Notes: generated by a model from the letters alone, not told the origin. Shown: positions 1 through 8,485, counted from the stretch's first letter. The stretch is DNA of 28,289 bases from DATAVB01 sp040414495 (GCA_040414495.1 JBEDUI010000123.1:1-28289), one strand, 5' to 3'. Translations and numbers: made by a program.

Positions 1-8
1 GAGAATTC

Positions 9-37
9 GGCCGGGTCGCGAATTCCGCGGCCCGGCC
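9..37 (-). terminator. Hairpin terminator of the lipoprotein gene
   Basis: Arms 9-20 and 26-37 can pair over 12 bp (one T-G wobble) around a 5-base loop. The hairpin begins 13 bases past the stop codon of the lipoprotein gene on the minus strand and is followed by a short TTCTC tail. Position and stem strength fit an actinobacterial terminator. No long U tract is present. Confidence 0.65.
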
Positions 38-50
38 GAAGGTCAGAACG

Positions 51-743
51 TCAGGAACCGGGGGCCTTTACCGTCACCGTCTTGTTCCACTCGGTGAAGA
101 CGACGCCGCTGCCGCCCTTGTTGGCGATGCGCAGCGGGTACGGATTTCCCGCGCTGTCGGTGATGTAGAGCGTCGAGCCGTCGCTGCTGTCCTTCAGCGC
201 AATCTGGCCGTTTGACGTAACGCCGGCCTTTACGGCGGTTCCCTGCGGCGAGAGGGCGTCGGATATCACGCCGTTCATGCTGAAGGATTTGCTGACCTGC
301 GCGGCATTGGCCTTCGGTAGGCGTGCGTACCGTCCGCCGGTCTTGCTGGTCGCGGCGTACACCGTGCTCGGATCCAGCACGATGAGTTTCTCGGCCTGCC
401 CGGACTGGGTCAGCGTGCCCTGGGCCTGGCCGCCGACGGTGAAAACCATGTCGATGGTGACGCCATTGCCGAGGTTGCCTGCCACGTGTACGGACCGCGC
501 GGCCAACGCGATCCGGCGTGCGTCGGCGAGAATCTGGCTGCTGGACTTGCCGGATTCCTTCACCCCGTGCGCTACGAGGGCTTCTGGCTTGCTGGTCGAG
601 GTAGCTGTTGATTTGGCGGAACCGCTTGTGTGATGGGCGGTGCAGCCGGTTGTGAGGACACCCGCGGCGAGGACAACGGCGGCAAAGCCGATGCCGGTCG
701 CGGCGGTGGGGATGGGTGTGCTCTTTCTCTGCATGACCAACAT
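51..743 (-). CDS. Secreted lipoprotein, LppX/LprG-like
   Basis: A 230-residue protein with a basic N-terminus, a hydrophobic stretch (about residues 16-30) and a lipobox LTTGC with Cys34 as the predicted lipidated residue. It should therefore be anchored on the outer face of the membrane. The mature part, after a Ser/Thr/Lys-rich spacer, resembles the LppX/LprAFG fold: many short beta strands and a VHVAGNLG-type opening. That family binds or carries lipids, or serves as a periplasmic beta-sheet scaffold. The assignment rests on general resemblance, not on a catalytic motif. Two ATG starts are possible (743 and 734); GGGAG at 748-752 lies 5 bases before the first and 14 before the second, so neither is ideal. 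The gene stands alone, with its own terminator and about 190 bases to the upstream peptidase gene. Confidence 0.72.
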   Translation of the reverse strand: MLVMQRKSTPIPTAATGIGFAAVVLAAGVLTTGCTAHHTSGSAKSTATSTSKPEALVAHGVKESGKSSSQILADARRIALAARSVHVAGNLGNGVTIDMVFTVGGQAQGTLTQSGQAEKLIVLDPSTVYAATSKTGGRYARLPKANAAQVSKSFSMNGVISDALSPQGTAVKAGVTSNGQIALKDSSDGSTLYITDSAGNPYPLRIANKGGSGVVFTEWNKTVTVKAPGS

Positions 744-868
744 GCTCTCCCAACCGATTTCGCGGCAGCGACGGGCGCGTCTGGCTGGGCCGGACGGAGT
801 GCGGTTCGGCCGCGCAAATCACAGCCGTTTGGGCCTTTGTCGACGTACATCACGCTCAATCGCCAAAG

Positions 869-890
869 CCGTAGGCGATTGCGGCTACGG
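869..890 (-). terminator. Possible hairpin downstream of the M20 peptidase gene
   Basis: CCGTAG (869-874) pairs with CTACGG (885-890). After one mismatch, two inner pairs close an ATTG loop. It lies about 45 bases after the peptidase stop on the minus strand. The short stem and internal mismatch make it a weak terminator candidate. I see nothing else in 744-936 beyond the leader of the lipoprotein gene. Confidence 0.3.
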
Positions 891-936
891 ACCGAGCGAG
901 ATTCCTTGCCGGGCAGGGATTTTCAGCCCATTCGAC

Positions 937-2082
937 TCACCAACGCCCGGACCGGGCCACGTCGAGGATCAGTCGGGTCGCGGTGAGCACTTCGGCCAGA
1001 TCGACCGATTCATCGGCGGTATGGGCCTGCGCAATTGACCCGGGCCCGAATACCACCGCGTCAATACCCTGCCGGGCGAATTTGCTGGCGTCGCTGCAAA
1101 ACGGTACGCCGATCGCCTGATCCGGTAGCCGATATCGGGCCAGCGCCTCACCGAACGCCTGCACCAAAGGACAATCCAGCGCCGTATCCAGCGGATAGTC
1201 GACGGTGTGCGGCGTATCGAGGCGGACCGGTTCGAGTTCCGCCAATTCCCGGGCCAAATCCGTGCAGACCTGCTCGGGCGTTTCGCCGGGGAGAGTACGG
1301 CGGTCGATATCGAATTCGCAGTGGCCGGGAATGATGTTCGGCCCATTGCCGGCCGCGATTCTGGTGACGCTACGGACGGCCGGGCCGAGCAGCGGATGCG
1401 GCGGCGGTGTCGGCGGAACGGTCTCGATGCGCTCGACCAACCGGCCGGCCAGCGCGATCGCGTTGACCGCCTCCTGTGGCCGGGAGGTGTGCCCGGAGCG
1501 GCCCTGCACATGCACGGTCAGACGGACAACCCCGCGGTGCGCGGTGGCCATGGCCAGTCCGGTCGGTTCGCCGACGATCGCGCCGACGCAGCCCAGACCC
1601 CGGGCGCCGAATTCGTCCAGCAGGGCCACAACGCCGCGGTAATGGTGTTCCTCGTCCGCCGTGGCGGCCAGCGCGACCGACACCGGCGGGGGCTCACCGG
1701 CGGCCAATTCGGCCAGCGCCAGCAGGAACGTGGCCAACGACGCCTTGGCGTCGCACGTGCCGCGACCGTACATCCGGCCTTCTCGTACGGTTGCGGCGAA
1801 CGGGTCGACGCTCATCCCGGCCACTTCAACGGTGTCCAGGTGCGCCTCGAGTACCAGCATTTCCGGCCTGCGCCCGGGCACGATGCCCAGAACATTGGGC
1901 CGGCCAGGCAGTGCGTCATGCGTCGAGGTCGCCACGCCGTGCGCATCCAGCCAGCCGGCGACGTATTCAGCCAACGCGGCCTCGCCCGGATCGGCCGCAC
2001 TGACCGCGCGACCCCGCGGATTGACGCTGGGGATCCGTACCAACGCCGACAGCAGCTCCACCACATCAGCGATCTCGGTCAA
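937..2082 (-). CDS. M20-family metallopeptidase (ArgE/DapE/CPG2 type)
   Basis: A 381-residue cytoplasmic dizinc amidohydrolase. Members of this family hydrolyse N-acylated amino acids or small peptides. Visible metal and catalytic motifs in order are: HLDTV (His at about residue 81, followed by the catalytic Asp), GRGTCDAKA (bridging Asp), ADEEHHY (Glu-Glu, general base and metal ligand), GEPTG (metal Glu) and AHTADESVD near the C-terminus (last metal His). The dimerisation (lid) domain sits between GEPTG and the C-terminal part. I place the start at a TTG at 2082 because GGAAGGAG lies about 9 bases upstream. An ATG at 2112 would add ten residues without a ribosome-binding site. Substrate cannot be read from sequence; acetylornithine, succinyl-diaminopimelate and acylamino-acid forms are all possible. 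It is divergent from the S8 protease gene. Confidence 0.85.
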   Translation of the reverse strand: MTEIADVVELLSALVRIPSVNPRGRAVSAADPGEAALAEYVAGWLDAHGVATSTHDALPGRPNVLGIVPGRRPEMLVLEAHLDTVEVAGMSVDPFAATVREGRMYGRGTCDAKASLATFLLALAELAAGEPPPVSVALAATADEEHHYRGVVALLDEFGARGLGCVGAIVGEPTGLAMATAHRGVVRLTVHVQGRSGHTSRPQEAVNAIALAGRLVERIETVPPTPPPHPLLGPAVRSVTRIAAGNGPNIIPGHCEFDIDRRTLPGETPEQVCTDLARELAELEPVRLDTPHTVDYPLDTALDCPLVQAFGEALARYRLPDQAIGVPFCSDASKFARQGIDAVVFGPGSIAQAHTADESVDLAEVLTATRLILDVARSGRW

Positions 2083-2140
2083 CGGTCCCGGCTCCTTCCA
2101 CTGTCGACACACATTTGTACGACATGAGCTCCGATGGCCC

Positions 2141-2146
2141 TACACT
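2141..2146 (+). promoter_or_regulatory. -10 hexamer of a probable leaderless transcript
   Basis: TACACT at 2141-2146 ends 7 bases before the in-frame GTG at 2154. No Shine-Dalgarno sequence precedes that GTG. This is the usual arrangement of leaderless mRNAs in actinobacteria. No convincing -35 box is seen; TTGTAC at 2115-2120 is too far away. Confidence 0.45.
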
Positions 2147-2153
2147 CTGCCTC

Positions 2154-5006
2154 GTGAACCCGGCCAATTCCGGTATGTCCGGTAAGAAGGGCAAGACCAG
2201 TAAGTCGATCGCCGCGGCGATCGTTTTACTAGCGCTGACGGCCAGCTGCGTAGCAACTCGGGGCCACGGTCAGGCGGTGGCCCCGACCTCGCGCGTACGG
2301 ACTGAGCTGCTGGCCCAGGCCAAGCCCCGACCCAGCTGCCCGAACGCACCGGCGCCCCCTGCTGTCCACTCCGGACAGAAGCTGATCAGCGTCGTACGGA
2401 TTGTCAATCACTGCCTCGCGTTTCGCGGGGAGGTGGTGGCGTCGAAGTCCGTGCAGGCCCGGCTGAAAAAGCTGCGTGCCGATCCGACGATCGTGGCGGC
2501 TGACATCCCGGTGATGCCCGCACCGGCGAAGCGGCCCAGCCATCCGGAAAAGCGCACCAGGGCGCATCCGCAATGGGGCGTGGACGATCTGCACGGCGAC
2601 CAGGTGCGCAAGCTGTGGCCGGCCGGGGCGGATGTCAAGGTGGCGATCATCGACACCGGCGTCGATGACAGCAATCCCGATCTGGCCGGGCAGGTCGTCG
2701 AAAAAGCGCCGTGGGCCCACCTCTATAAGGGCGACGACGACTTCCACGGTACCCACGTCGCCGGCATCGTCGCGGCCAAGGACGACGGCAAGGGCGTCGT
2801 CGGGCTCACGCCGCAGGCCAAGCTCATCGACGACCCGTACTGGGATTCGACCCGTCCGAGCAACAATGCCGGTCCGTACAACGACGACGGCGAGTACATC
2901 CGCTGGGCGGTCGACCATGGCGCCAACGTCATCAACATGTCCTTCGCCGGGATCGAGGGGTCCGACACGGAGGAGGCAGCGCTCCTCTACGCCGAGCGGG
3001 CCGGGGTTGTCGCGGTCGCCGCCGCCGGAAACTGTGGCGATAAAGACACGTACAAGCTGAACCACTGCGACCGGCCCAACCAACTCGAATATCCCGCCGG
3101 ATACGACGCCACCGTGCTCTCGGTCGCGAACTACACCAAGGACCACAAGCGGGAGCAGGCCTCGTCGGCCAACAGCACCGTCGACCTCGCCGCGCCTGGC
3201 GACGGGATCCTGTCGACCAACCTCATGCCAAAACCCGACGACGAAGTCCACCTGCCCGGCCACTACAGCTGCACGGCAAAGGTGGGGCCGCACCTGAGGA
3301 CGTGCACGGCCAGCGGCACCTCGATGGCGACCCCGTTCGTATCGGCCACCGCGGCGTTGCTGCGGGCCCGCCACCCGGACGCGAGCCCGGCGGCGATCCG
3401 GGAGGCGATCGTCCGTTCGACCCGCGCGGCGCCCGGCCATCAGGGCGGCGTCCACTCCGACGAATTCGGCACCGGGTTGCTCGACCCGGTCGCGGCGGCG
3501 GCGTACCTGGACCAGCACCCGGACGGCACCATGCCGAGCCCGACCCCGAGCGACTCCGTATCGCCGGACACAGTCGTCGCGGCTTATGTCGACGCCGACC
3601 ACAAGGTCACGCTGGCCACCGCCTCCGGCAGCAAGATCCCGGTCGCCGACGTGCACTCCAGCTCATCGCTTCCACGCATGGCATTCAGCCGTGACGGTGC
3701 CTGGTTCGCCGCCGCCGACGGGACCCATCTGACCTTCGTCAACGTGCAGTCCCGCCGGGAGGAGACGGTGGAGTGCGACTGCACCGGCGTCGCGTTCACC
3801 GACAAAGGCCAGGTGCTGAGCGCCGATGGTGACGTACTCGCGACGTACGAACCCGCCACCGCGAGCCGGCTGCATGGCGTACGAATTCGCAATACCAGCG
3901 GTACCGGGCTGCCGGCTTTCCTCTCGCAGACGGTCGAAGGCTCGGCCGGCGACGTGACCGTTATCGGAGCCCAATTCGCCTCCGCCGGCTATGGCGTGTT
4001 CGGCGTGCGCCCGAACGGCACGACGTTTCTGATTGGCCGTGGCCCCGACCCGGGGGTGGACCGGATTGCGCTGTCCGACGACCACCGTTGGGTGGCCTGG
4101 ACCATGCGCGGGGTGTGCCAGGAGGCCAGTCAACTCGGCATCGCAGACCTGACTCATCCCGGGACAGCGGCCAACGTCAAGGGACCGACCACCGACGGCG
4201 AGGCCCTGCAGATGCACTTCGAGGGCGACAATGTCCTGGCCGCCTGGGCGCCGCTGGAGCATTCCAACGGAAATTGCGTCGATACGCCCTGGCCGCCGAC
4301 GGAGTGGCAGCTGCGCCGGCCGGCCATGGGCACCGGCACCTCGTACGAACCGGCCGCGGTCAAGTGGTCGCGTTCCAGCGACCCAGCCATCGGCCTGCGC
4401 CAGTGGCGCACGGGCGAGGTGCTGCACCTGGCTCCGACCACGAATCCGGAGGATTACGAGCTGACGTTCGGTCCGGCCCCTGGTGGTGCCAGCCCGGTGC
4501 AGTTGGCCGCGCATGTCCTCGACGCCGTCGCCCCACCGGACTCGACCCAGACGTCGCCGCCGACGCAAGCGCCCACGACATCCGCGCCAACGACATCCGC
4601 ACCGACCACCTCGGCGCCGCCGAAAACGTCCGCGCCACCACGGCATTCCGGCTCGCCGGCCACGGTTGACGCGGCAATCGCGCGCTACGAGAAATTCCTG
4701 CACGCGCTCGCTGCCAGCGATACCCACACGATCTGCGAGATCGCCGCACCGGCAATGAAAAAGGCGGAAGCAGAAGGCGTCGGGCCATGCGCCTCGGCCT
4801 GGCGCGTCGTGTTCCAGATGATATCGCCGGCGCAGCGGACGGCCCTGAAAACGGCAACCGTCGACCGAGGCCGCATCGTCGTAGAGTCGCCGCACCAGAT
4901 TTCCGTACCTGCCAGCGCGATCAAAGCGTCCGTCACCTTTACCAGCAGCGACCTGGGCGATTCCACCCTGGTCTATCAGAACGGCGACTGGTATATCGAT
5001 CACTGA
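2154..5006 (+). CDS. Exported S8 (subtilisin-like) serine protease with C-terminal modules
   Basis: About 950 residues. A basic N-terminus and hydrophobic segment end in a lipobox-like LTASC, so it is exported and possibly lipid-anchored. The catalytic triad is complete: Asp167 (AIIDTGVD), His198 (HGTHVAG) and Ser390 (SGTSMATP). An oxyanion-type Asn lies in AAAGNCGD, and the peptidase domain spans roughly 150-455. Residues about 460-795 are strand-rich and propeller-like. A Pro/Thr/Ser linker (about 796-834) contains TTSAP three times. The last ~110 residues (VDAAIARYEKFLHALA to the end) resemble the NTF2-like small domain of secreted actinobacterial proteins. The start is a GTG preceded by a TACACT box; ATG 2175 and ATG 2124 are alternatives. 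Mycosin-like proteases are related, but the C-terminal transmembrane helix of mycosins is absent. Substrate unknown. Confidence 0.88.
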   Translation: MNPANSGMSGKKGKTSKSIAAAIVLLALTASCVATRGHGQAVAPTSRVRTELLAQAKPRPSCPNAPAPPAVHSGQKLISVVRIVNHCLAFRGEVVASKSVQARLKKLRADPTIVAADIPVMPAPAKRPSHPEKRTRAHPQWGVDDLHGDQVRKLWPAGADVKVAIIDTGVDDSNPDLAGQVVEKAPWAHLYKGDDDFHGTHVAGIVAAKDDGKGVVGLTPQAKLIDDPYWDSTRPSNNAGPYNDDGEYIRWAVDHGANVINMSFAGIEGSDTEEAALLYAERAGVVAVAAAGNCGDKDTYKLNHCDRPNQLEYPAGYDATVLSVANYTKDHKREQASSANSTVDLAAPGDGILSTNLMPKPDDEVHLPGHYSCTAKVGPHLRTCTASGTSMATPFVSATAALLRARHPDASPAAIREAIVRSTRAAPGHQGGVHSDEFGTGLLDPVAAAAYLDQHPDGTMPSPTPSDSVSPDTVVAAYVDADHKVTLATASGSKIPVADVHSSSSLPRMAFSRDGAWFAAADGTHLTFVNVQSRREETVECDCTGVAFTDKGQVLSADGDVLATYEPATASRLHGVRIRNTSGTGLPAFLSQTVEGSAGDVTVIGAQFASAGYGVFGVRPNGTTFLIGRGPDPGVDRIALSDDHRWVAWTMRGVCQEASQLGIADLTHPGTAANVKGPTTDGEALQMHFEGDNVLAAWAPLEHSNGNCVDTPWPPTEWQLRRPAMGTGTSYEPAAVKWSRSSDPAIGLRQWRTGEVLHLAPTTNPEDYELTFGPAPGGASPVQLAAHVLDAVAPPDSTQTSPPTQAPTTSAPTTSAPTTSAPPKTSAPPRHSGSPATVDAAIARYEKFLHALAASDTHTICEIAAPAMKKAEAEGVGPCASAWRVVFQMISPAQRTALKTATVDRGRIVVESPHQISVPASAIKASVTFTSSDLGDSTLVYQNGDWYIDH
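4567..4620 (+). repeat. Short in-frame tandem repeat coding TTSAP units
   Basis: The protease linker is encoded by near-identical 15-base units of the form ACGACATCCGCGCCA, giving TTSAP three times in a row followed by a variant. Such Pro/Thr linkers separate extracellular domains and are prone to length change by slippage. Confidence 0.75.
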
Positions 5007-5059
5007 GTTGTACGTAGGTATTGTCAACGCGGGTAGAAACGCGACATGAGGAGGAATTG

Positions 5060-6001
5060 GTGGCCACATCCCCCGCGGTGATGGAACAGCGCCAACTCGG
5101 TGCTGACGGCCCGCCCGTCAGCTTCCTGGGATTCGGATCGTTGGAAATCGGCCGGGACTGGGGGCTGGGAACGGCCGAGGCGCGCCGGCGTTGCGACGAG
5201 CAGACGGCCCTCGCCGTCGTGCACCGCGCTCTCGAACTCGGCATCACCTGCATCGACACCGCCCGCGCGTACCACCGGAGCGAGGAAAGGCTGGGGCTGG
5301 CTCTGGAGGGCCGACGCGACGAGGTATTTCTGGCCACGAAGTGCGGTGAGCACAGCGACGAGCCGAATACGTTTTACGATTTCACCCGGGCCGGAATTCG
5401 CGGTTCGATCGAGCAGAGCCTGGCCGCGCTGCGTACGGATTGCGTTGATCTGCTGCAGATTCACTGGGGACCGGCCGAGCACGAGGAAACGCTCTGGCGG
5501 GAAACCGTTCCGGAAATGCAGGCGGCCCGGGACGCTGGAAAAACCCGGCTGCTCGGCGCGTCATGCCCGACCGGGCAGATCGAACGCTGCGTGGAATCCG
5601 GCGCTTTCGACGTGCTTCAGATCAGCTATAACCTGATGGATCGTTCCGCCGAGGCCGGAATCGAGGCCGCGGCGGCAGCGGGAATTGGCATTCTGGTCCG
5701 CGACGGTTTGGGCGCTGGGCGACTGACCGCCCGGGTGCTGACCGTATTGGACGAGGATGCCGCGCTGGCGCGGCGGATCCGGCCGTTGCTCGATCTGCTT
5801 GGTGCTGCGGAGCTTGGCGATGGAGCCGCCGCGAGTCGGCTTCCGGCCTTGGCGCTGGCGTTTCTGCGACGCAATCCGGCCGTTGGCTCGGTTCTGGTCG
5901 GGACGAAATCGCCGGCGCATCTCGAGGAGGACGTGGCCGCGCTGGCCGACGGAATCGATGACAACCTGCTCGACGAGGCGATCAAGCTCACCACGCCCTA
6001 G
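5060..6001 (+). CDS. Aldo/keto reductase
   Basis: A 313-residue NADPH-dependent oxidoreductase of the AKR (beta/alpha)8 barrel family. The catalytic tetrad is visible: Asp66 (CIDTARAY), Tyr71, Lys94 (ATKCG) and His135 (QIHWG). The C-terminal segment GSVLVGTKSPAHLEE matches the cofactor-binding end of the family. The start is the GTG at 5060 because AGGAGG (5049-5054) lies 5 bases upstream; a TTG further upstream would put this signal inside the gene. It follows the protease stop by 53 bases and could be co-transcribed, but nothing links their functions. The substrate (sugar, ketone or aldehyde) cannot be deduced. Confidence 0.85.
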   Translation: MATSPAVMEQRQLGADGPPVSFLGFGSLEIGRDWGLGTAEARRRCDEQTALAVVHRALELGITCIDTARAYHRSEERLGLALEGRRDEVFLATKCGEHSDEPNTFYDFTRAGIRGSIEQSLAALRTDCVDLLQIHWGPAEHEETLWRETVPEMQAARDAGKTRLLGASCPTGQIERCVESGAFDVLQISYNLMDRSAEAGIEAAAAAGIGILVRDGLGAGRLTARVLTVLDEDAALARRIRPLLDLLGAAELGDGAAASRLPALALAFLRRNPAVGSVLVGTKSPAHLEEDVAALADGIDDNLLDEAIKLTTP

Positions 6002-6020
6002 ACGCTGATCGGCGCGGGGG

Positions 6021-6071
6021 CGACCCGTCGCTGAGGCCGGTCAGACCCGGAAGATCGTCAGCGACGGGTCG
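6021..6071. terminator. Perfect 14-bp inverted repeat after the reductase
   Basis: CGACCCGTCGCTGA at 6021-6034 is the exact reverse complement of 6058-6071, with a 23-base loop between. It starts 20 bases after the reductase stop and is suitable as a Rho-independent-type terminator without U tract. The right arm also lies inside the coding-like stretch on the minus strand. Confidence 0.45.
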
Positions 6072-6134
6072 AGTGCACGAATATCCTCGGGCACGGTGAT
6101 GGTGATCCGGGTCGTGCCTGCTTGCATATAAACA

Positions 6135-6148
6135 TCACACTCGTGTGA
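6135..6148. promoter_or_regulatory. Short palindrome TCACAC-TC-GTGTGA
   Basis: Six-base arms flank a two-base centre. The size and symmetry suit a dimeric DNA-binding protein, but it lies between convergent genes, where no promoter is expected. It may be incidental. Confidence 0.2.
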
Positions 6149-6167
6149 GTTGCCTGCCCCAACCGAA

Positions 6168-6206
6168 CTTGACCGTATGGCCGGTTTGTCTAGCCATACG
6201 GTCAAG
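6168..6206. terminator. Perfect 14-bp inverted repeat between convergent genes
   Basis: CTTGACCGTATGGC at 6168-6181 is exactly repeated in reverse complement at 6193-6206, with an 11-base loop. It lies 15 bases beyond the stop codon of the minus-strand propeller gene. Placed between convergent genes, it probably acts as the terminator of the propeller gene and could work in both directions. Confidence 0.65.
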
Positions 6207-6220
6207 GGCGGGCATCGCGG

Positions 6221-8215
6221 TTAGGGCGTGTAGCGGCGTACGTGGGTGGAATCGGCTATGTAGTAGAGGTTTCCGTCCGGGTCCTGGGTCAGATCACTGG
6301 TCGCGTGCGTATCGATGACGGTGGTACGCCAGGTCTTCGGGTCGAAGCTGAACAGCCGGTTGTCCGTGACGCCATAAAGGCGGCCTTTGTCGAAGATCAT
6401 CGTGTGCCCTTCGCCGTAACGGGTGCCGTCGGTGTCGGGGAAGAGCTGCTTCGTACGCAGGACCCGGTGCGCCTGCGGGTTGTATTCGAAAATGGTGCTG
6501 TCCGCGACGCCCCAGAGCATGCCGTGTGAATCGAAGACCAGACCGGAAACCGTTGCGGCGCCGGCCACCGGCACCACCGAGAACGTCGTCTTGTGCGTGA
6601 CCGGATCCCAGCCGAACAGCGTGCCGGCCGGCGTATCCGGGTCACCGCCATAGCCGCCGTTGATCGACGTACCGCCGTAGATCAGGCCGTCGCGGGTCGT
6701 CAACGACACCGGCGTCTGGTCCTGCACCACATTGCGGAACACCTGCACAGCACCGGATTTCGGCTGCCACAACGTTATCGCGCCGCCGAGCCGACCGGTC
6801 TCGGGGACCGAACTCACCGCGACCTGATCGCCAATGGTCACAAAGGACTGCGGCCGGTTCTGCTCGTTCCCGATAGTCACCGGCGCCGGCGGATTGGTGC
6901 CGTAATTCCACGGCTGGGTCACGTCGTAGCTGTACAGGTCACCCTGCGGATATCGGCCGTACAGCAGCGAATTGCCGAACGTGCCGTATCCCTCGACCTG
7001 GCCGGACGACGCGAGCAGGTCCCATTTTCCGGTGGCGGTATTCCAGCGGGCCATGCCCGGCGGGCTCAGATACGCGCCCGCATAGATCTTGCCGTCCGGG
7101 CCGGTGCCGAGCGCGGTCAGTTCATCGCCCGCGCCCACGACCTGTGGCTGGTCATAATAGCTTTTCCCGGACTGCAGGTTGTAGGCGTAGATCCGGCCGT
7201 TCTGGTAGTACGTCAGCGCCAGCGTGAGGCCGGGGAAATTCGGATCGGCCATATCTACCCAGGCGAACCGTTCGGGAAATGCGTTCGGCGCGAACGCAGT
7301 TTCCACCGAGGTCAGCGTGTCGAGATCGAATTTCGCGATATGACCGGAGGCGACCCGGAAATAGACCGTGTTGCCGGTTGTCGGGTCCACCGGGGAAACG
7401 CCACGTCCGCTGAAGTCGTTGATTTCGTCGACCCAGGCATTCGTGTCGAGGTTTCGGACCAAGAGTTTGCTCCCCTCGGTCCCGGCGAACAGCAGATTGC
7501 CCCGGAGATACAGCTCGTCGATTCCGGTCGACTCGGCATCGGCCGGCAGCGGAATTTGGGTGAATGTCCCGGTCGCCGGATCCATGCGCGCCAGCAGGCC
7601 GTGCGGTTGGGTGCCGACGTATATCTGGTCGCCGACCTGCGCCACCGAACTGACGTACTGCTCGCCGGCGATCGCCTGGCCGTAATCGTGAATCTGCCCT
7701 GTGCTGGGGGTGTACGAGAAAAGCCGGCCTCCGGGATATGTGCCGCCCCAGACCGTTCCGTCCTGCGCCACCGACAACGACCAGACCCGCTGACCGGTGA
7801 GTGTGGTGCCGAGATAATCGACGGAGGACGATCCCGGCTGGTATCGGTAGAGGTAGCTCGTGTCGTTGTTGTCGTCGGTGGCGAAATATACGTGGCCGTC
7901 GGCAGCGGAGAAATCCAGCGTCCGGGCGCTCGAGCTGCCATGGGGCAGACGCGTGTCGAGCACGATCGCCTTGCTGCGCACATCGATCACCACGAATTCC
8001 GCTGTCGTGGTCGGGTTTCCCTCGAACAGGTAGTACGCCTGGGGCGCGCCGTCCGGCGCGGTGCCGAAGCCGGAACTGAGCGCGAGCGCGTGCGGCACCG
8101 CTTCACCCAGGTCGGTGATATTCGCACCGGCCGCTCCAGCGCCCGGGCTGAGCGCAACCAGAGTCGAAAGCAGAACAGCACCGGCCACGGATATCGCAGT
8201 GAGGAATCGTCGCAT
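6221..8215 (-). CDS. Secreted beta-propeller protein
   Basis: A 664-residue protein with a Sec signal peptide (RR-rich start, hydrophobic core, predicted cleavage near AGA-AG around residue 29). The mature chain consists of repeated strand-rich units such as DGTVWGGTYPGGRLFSYTP, GDQIYVGTQPHGLLARMDP and DGKIYAGAYLSPPGMARWNT. This is typical of a seven- or eight-bladed propeller of the PQQ/Vgb-like type. I see no catalytic motif. Several polysaccharide lyases and sugar-binding proteins have this fold, so an extracellular role in carbohydrate recognition or cleavage is an inference from the importer genes next to it. GGAGGG ends 7 bases before the ATG. The promoter carries a copy of the three-site dyad described at 8243-8262. 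Confidence 0.7.
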   Translation of the reverse strand: MRRFLTAISVAGAVLLSTLVALSPGAGAAGANITDLGEAVPHALALSSGFGTAPDGAPQAYYLFEGNPTTTAEFVVIDVRSKAIVLDTRLPHGSSSARTLDFSAADGHVYFATDDNNDTSYLYRYQPGSSSVDYLGTTLTGQRVWSLSVAQDGTVWGGTYPGGRLFSYTPSTGQIHDYGQAIAGEQYVSSVAQVGDQIYVGTQPHGLLARMDPATGTFTQIPLPADAESTGIDELYLRGNLLFAGTEGSKLLVRNLDTNAWVDEINDFSGRGVSPVDPTTGNTVYFRVASGHIAKFDLDTLTSVETAFAPNAFPERFAWVDMADPNFPGLTLALTYYQNGRIYAYNLQSGKSYYDQPQVVGAGDELTALGTGPDGKIYAGAYLSPPGMARWNTATGKWDLLASSGQVEGYGTFGNSLLYGRYPQGDLYSYDVTQPWNYGTNPPAPVTIGNEQNRPQSFVTIGDQVAVSSVPETGRLGGAITLWQPKSGAVQVFRNVVQDQTPVSLTTRDGLIYGGTSINGGYGGDPDTPAGTLFGWDPVTHKTTFSVVPVAGAATVSGLVFDSHGMLWGVADSTIFEYNPQAHRVLRTKQLFPDTDGTRYGEGHTMIFDKGRLYGVTDNRLFSFDPKTWRTTVIDTHATSDLTQDPDGNLYYIADSTHVRRYTP

Positions 8216-8242
8216 TGCCGCACCCTCCGACTGAATGGAATT

Positions 8243-8262
8243 GTTACGGACCCGACCGAAAC
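8243..8262. promoter_or_regulatory. Operator-like 20-bp dyad, copy 1 of 3
   Basis: GTTACGG (8243-8249), six spacer bases, then CCGAAAC (8256-8262); the arms match as a dyad at 6 of 7 positions. The same arms occur at 11869-11888 (reverse orientation), and a third related copy lies at 13957-13976. Here it lies just downstream of the expected transcription start of the propeller gene, a position where a bound protein would block transcription. Confidence 0.65.
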
Positions 8263-8269
8263 TAGTATT

Positions 8270-8298
8270 TAGTTTTTCACAGAGAACCCCAATGTCAA
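8270..8298 (-). promoter_or_regulatory. Promoter of the propeller gene
   Basis: On the minus strand a consensus -35 box TTGACA lies at 8298-8293. A 17-base spacer leads to AAACTA (8275-8270), a poor -10 box in an AT-rich patch. AAACTA and TAGTTT (8259-8264 and 8270-8275) also form a palindrome over this region. The rest of 8299-8485 shows no coding signal that I trust. Confidence 0.45.
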
Positions 8299-8485
8299 CC
8301 CCGGAGAACGTCCAAACCGCCGCTACGACTGGGCGTCAGCCACGTGAATTGTGTGTAGCCAAGGCCGCAATAGGCGGCGGGCAACGACACACCCGAGCGG
8401 ACCAGCGGCACCCGACCGGAAAGACCTACCGGTTCACCTGAGCGAGGAATAGCGTGACCAATTGGCGACACGATAGAAGGCGTAG

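Larger units (their letters stand above)
6041..6220 (-). pseudogene. Possible remnant of a gene 3' end
   Basis: Directly after the TAA of the propeller gene (6221-6223), the same reading frame stays open for 59 codons to a TGA at 6041-6043. The last part reads like natural protein (VYMQAGTTRITITVP, then DIRALDPSLTIFRV) with high-GC third positions. It has no start with a ribosome-binding site; an ATG at about 6126 would give only 28 residues. It may be the tail of a lost gene, or a tail cut off the propeller protein by its stop codon. Chance openness in high-GC DNA is also possible. Confidence 0.25.

Noticed and set aside
6593..8272. Long plus-strand frame of 559 codons
   Set aside because: Antisense shadow of the secreted propeller gene, whose signal peptide and repeat units are clear.
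8235..8441. Plus-strand 68-codon frame
   Set aside because: It crosses the promoter and operator of the propeller gene, has no start signal and its translation has no protein-like pattern.
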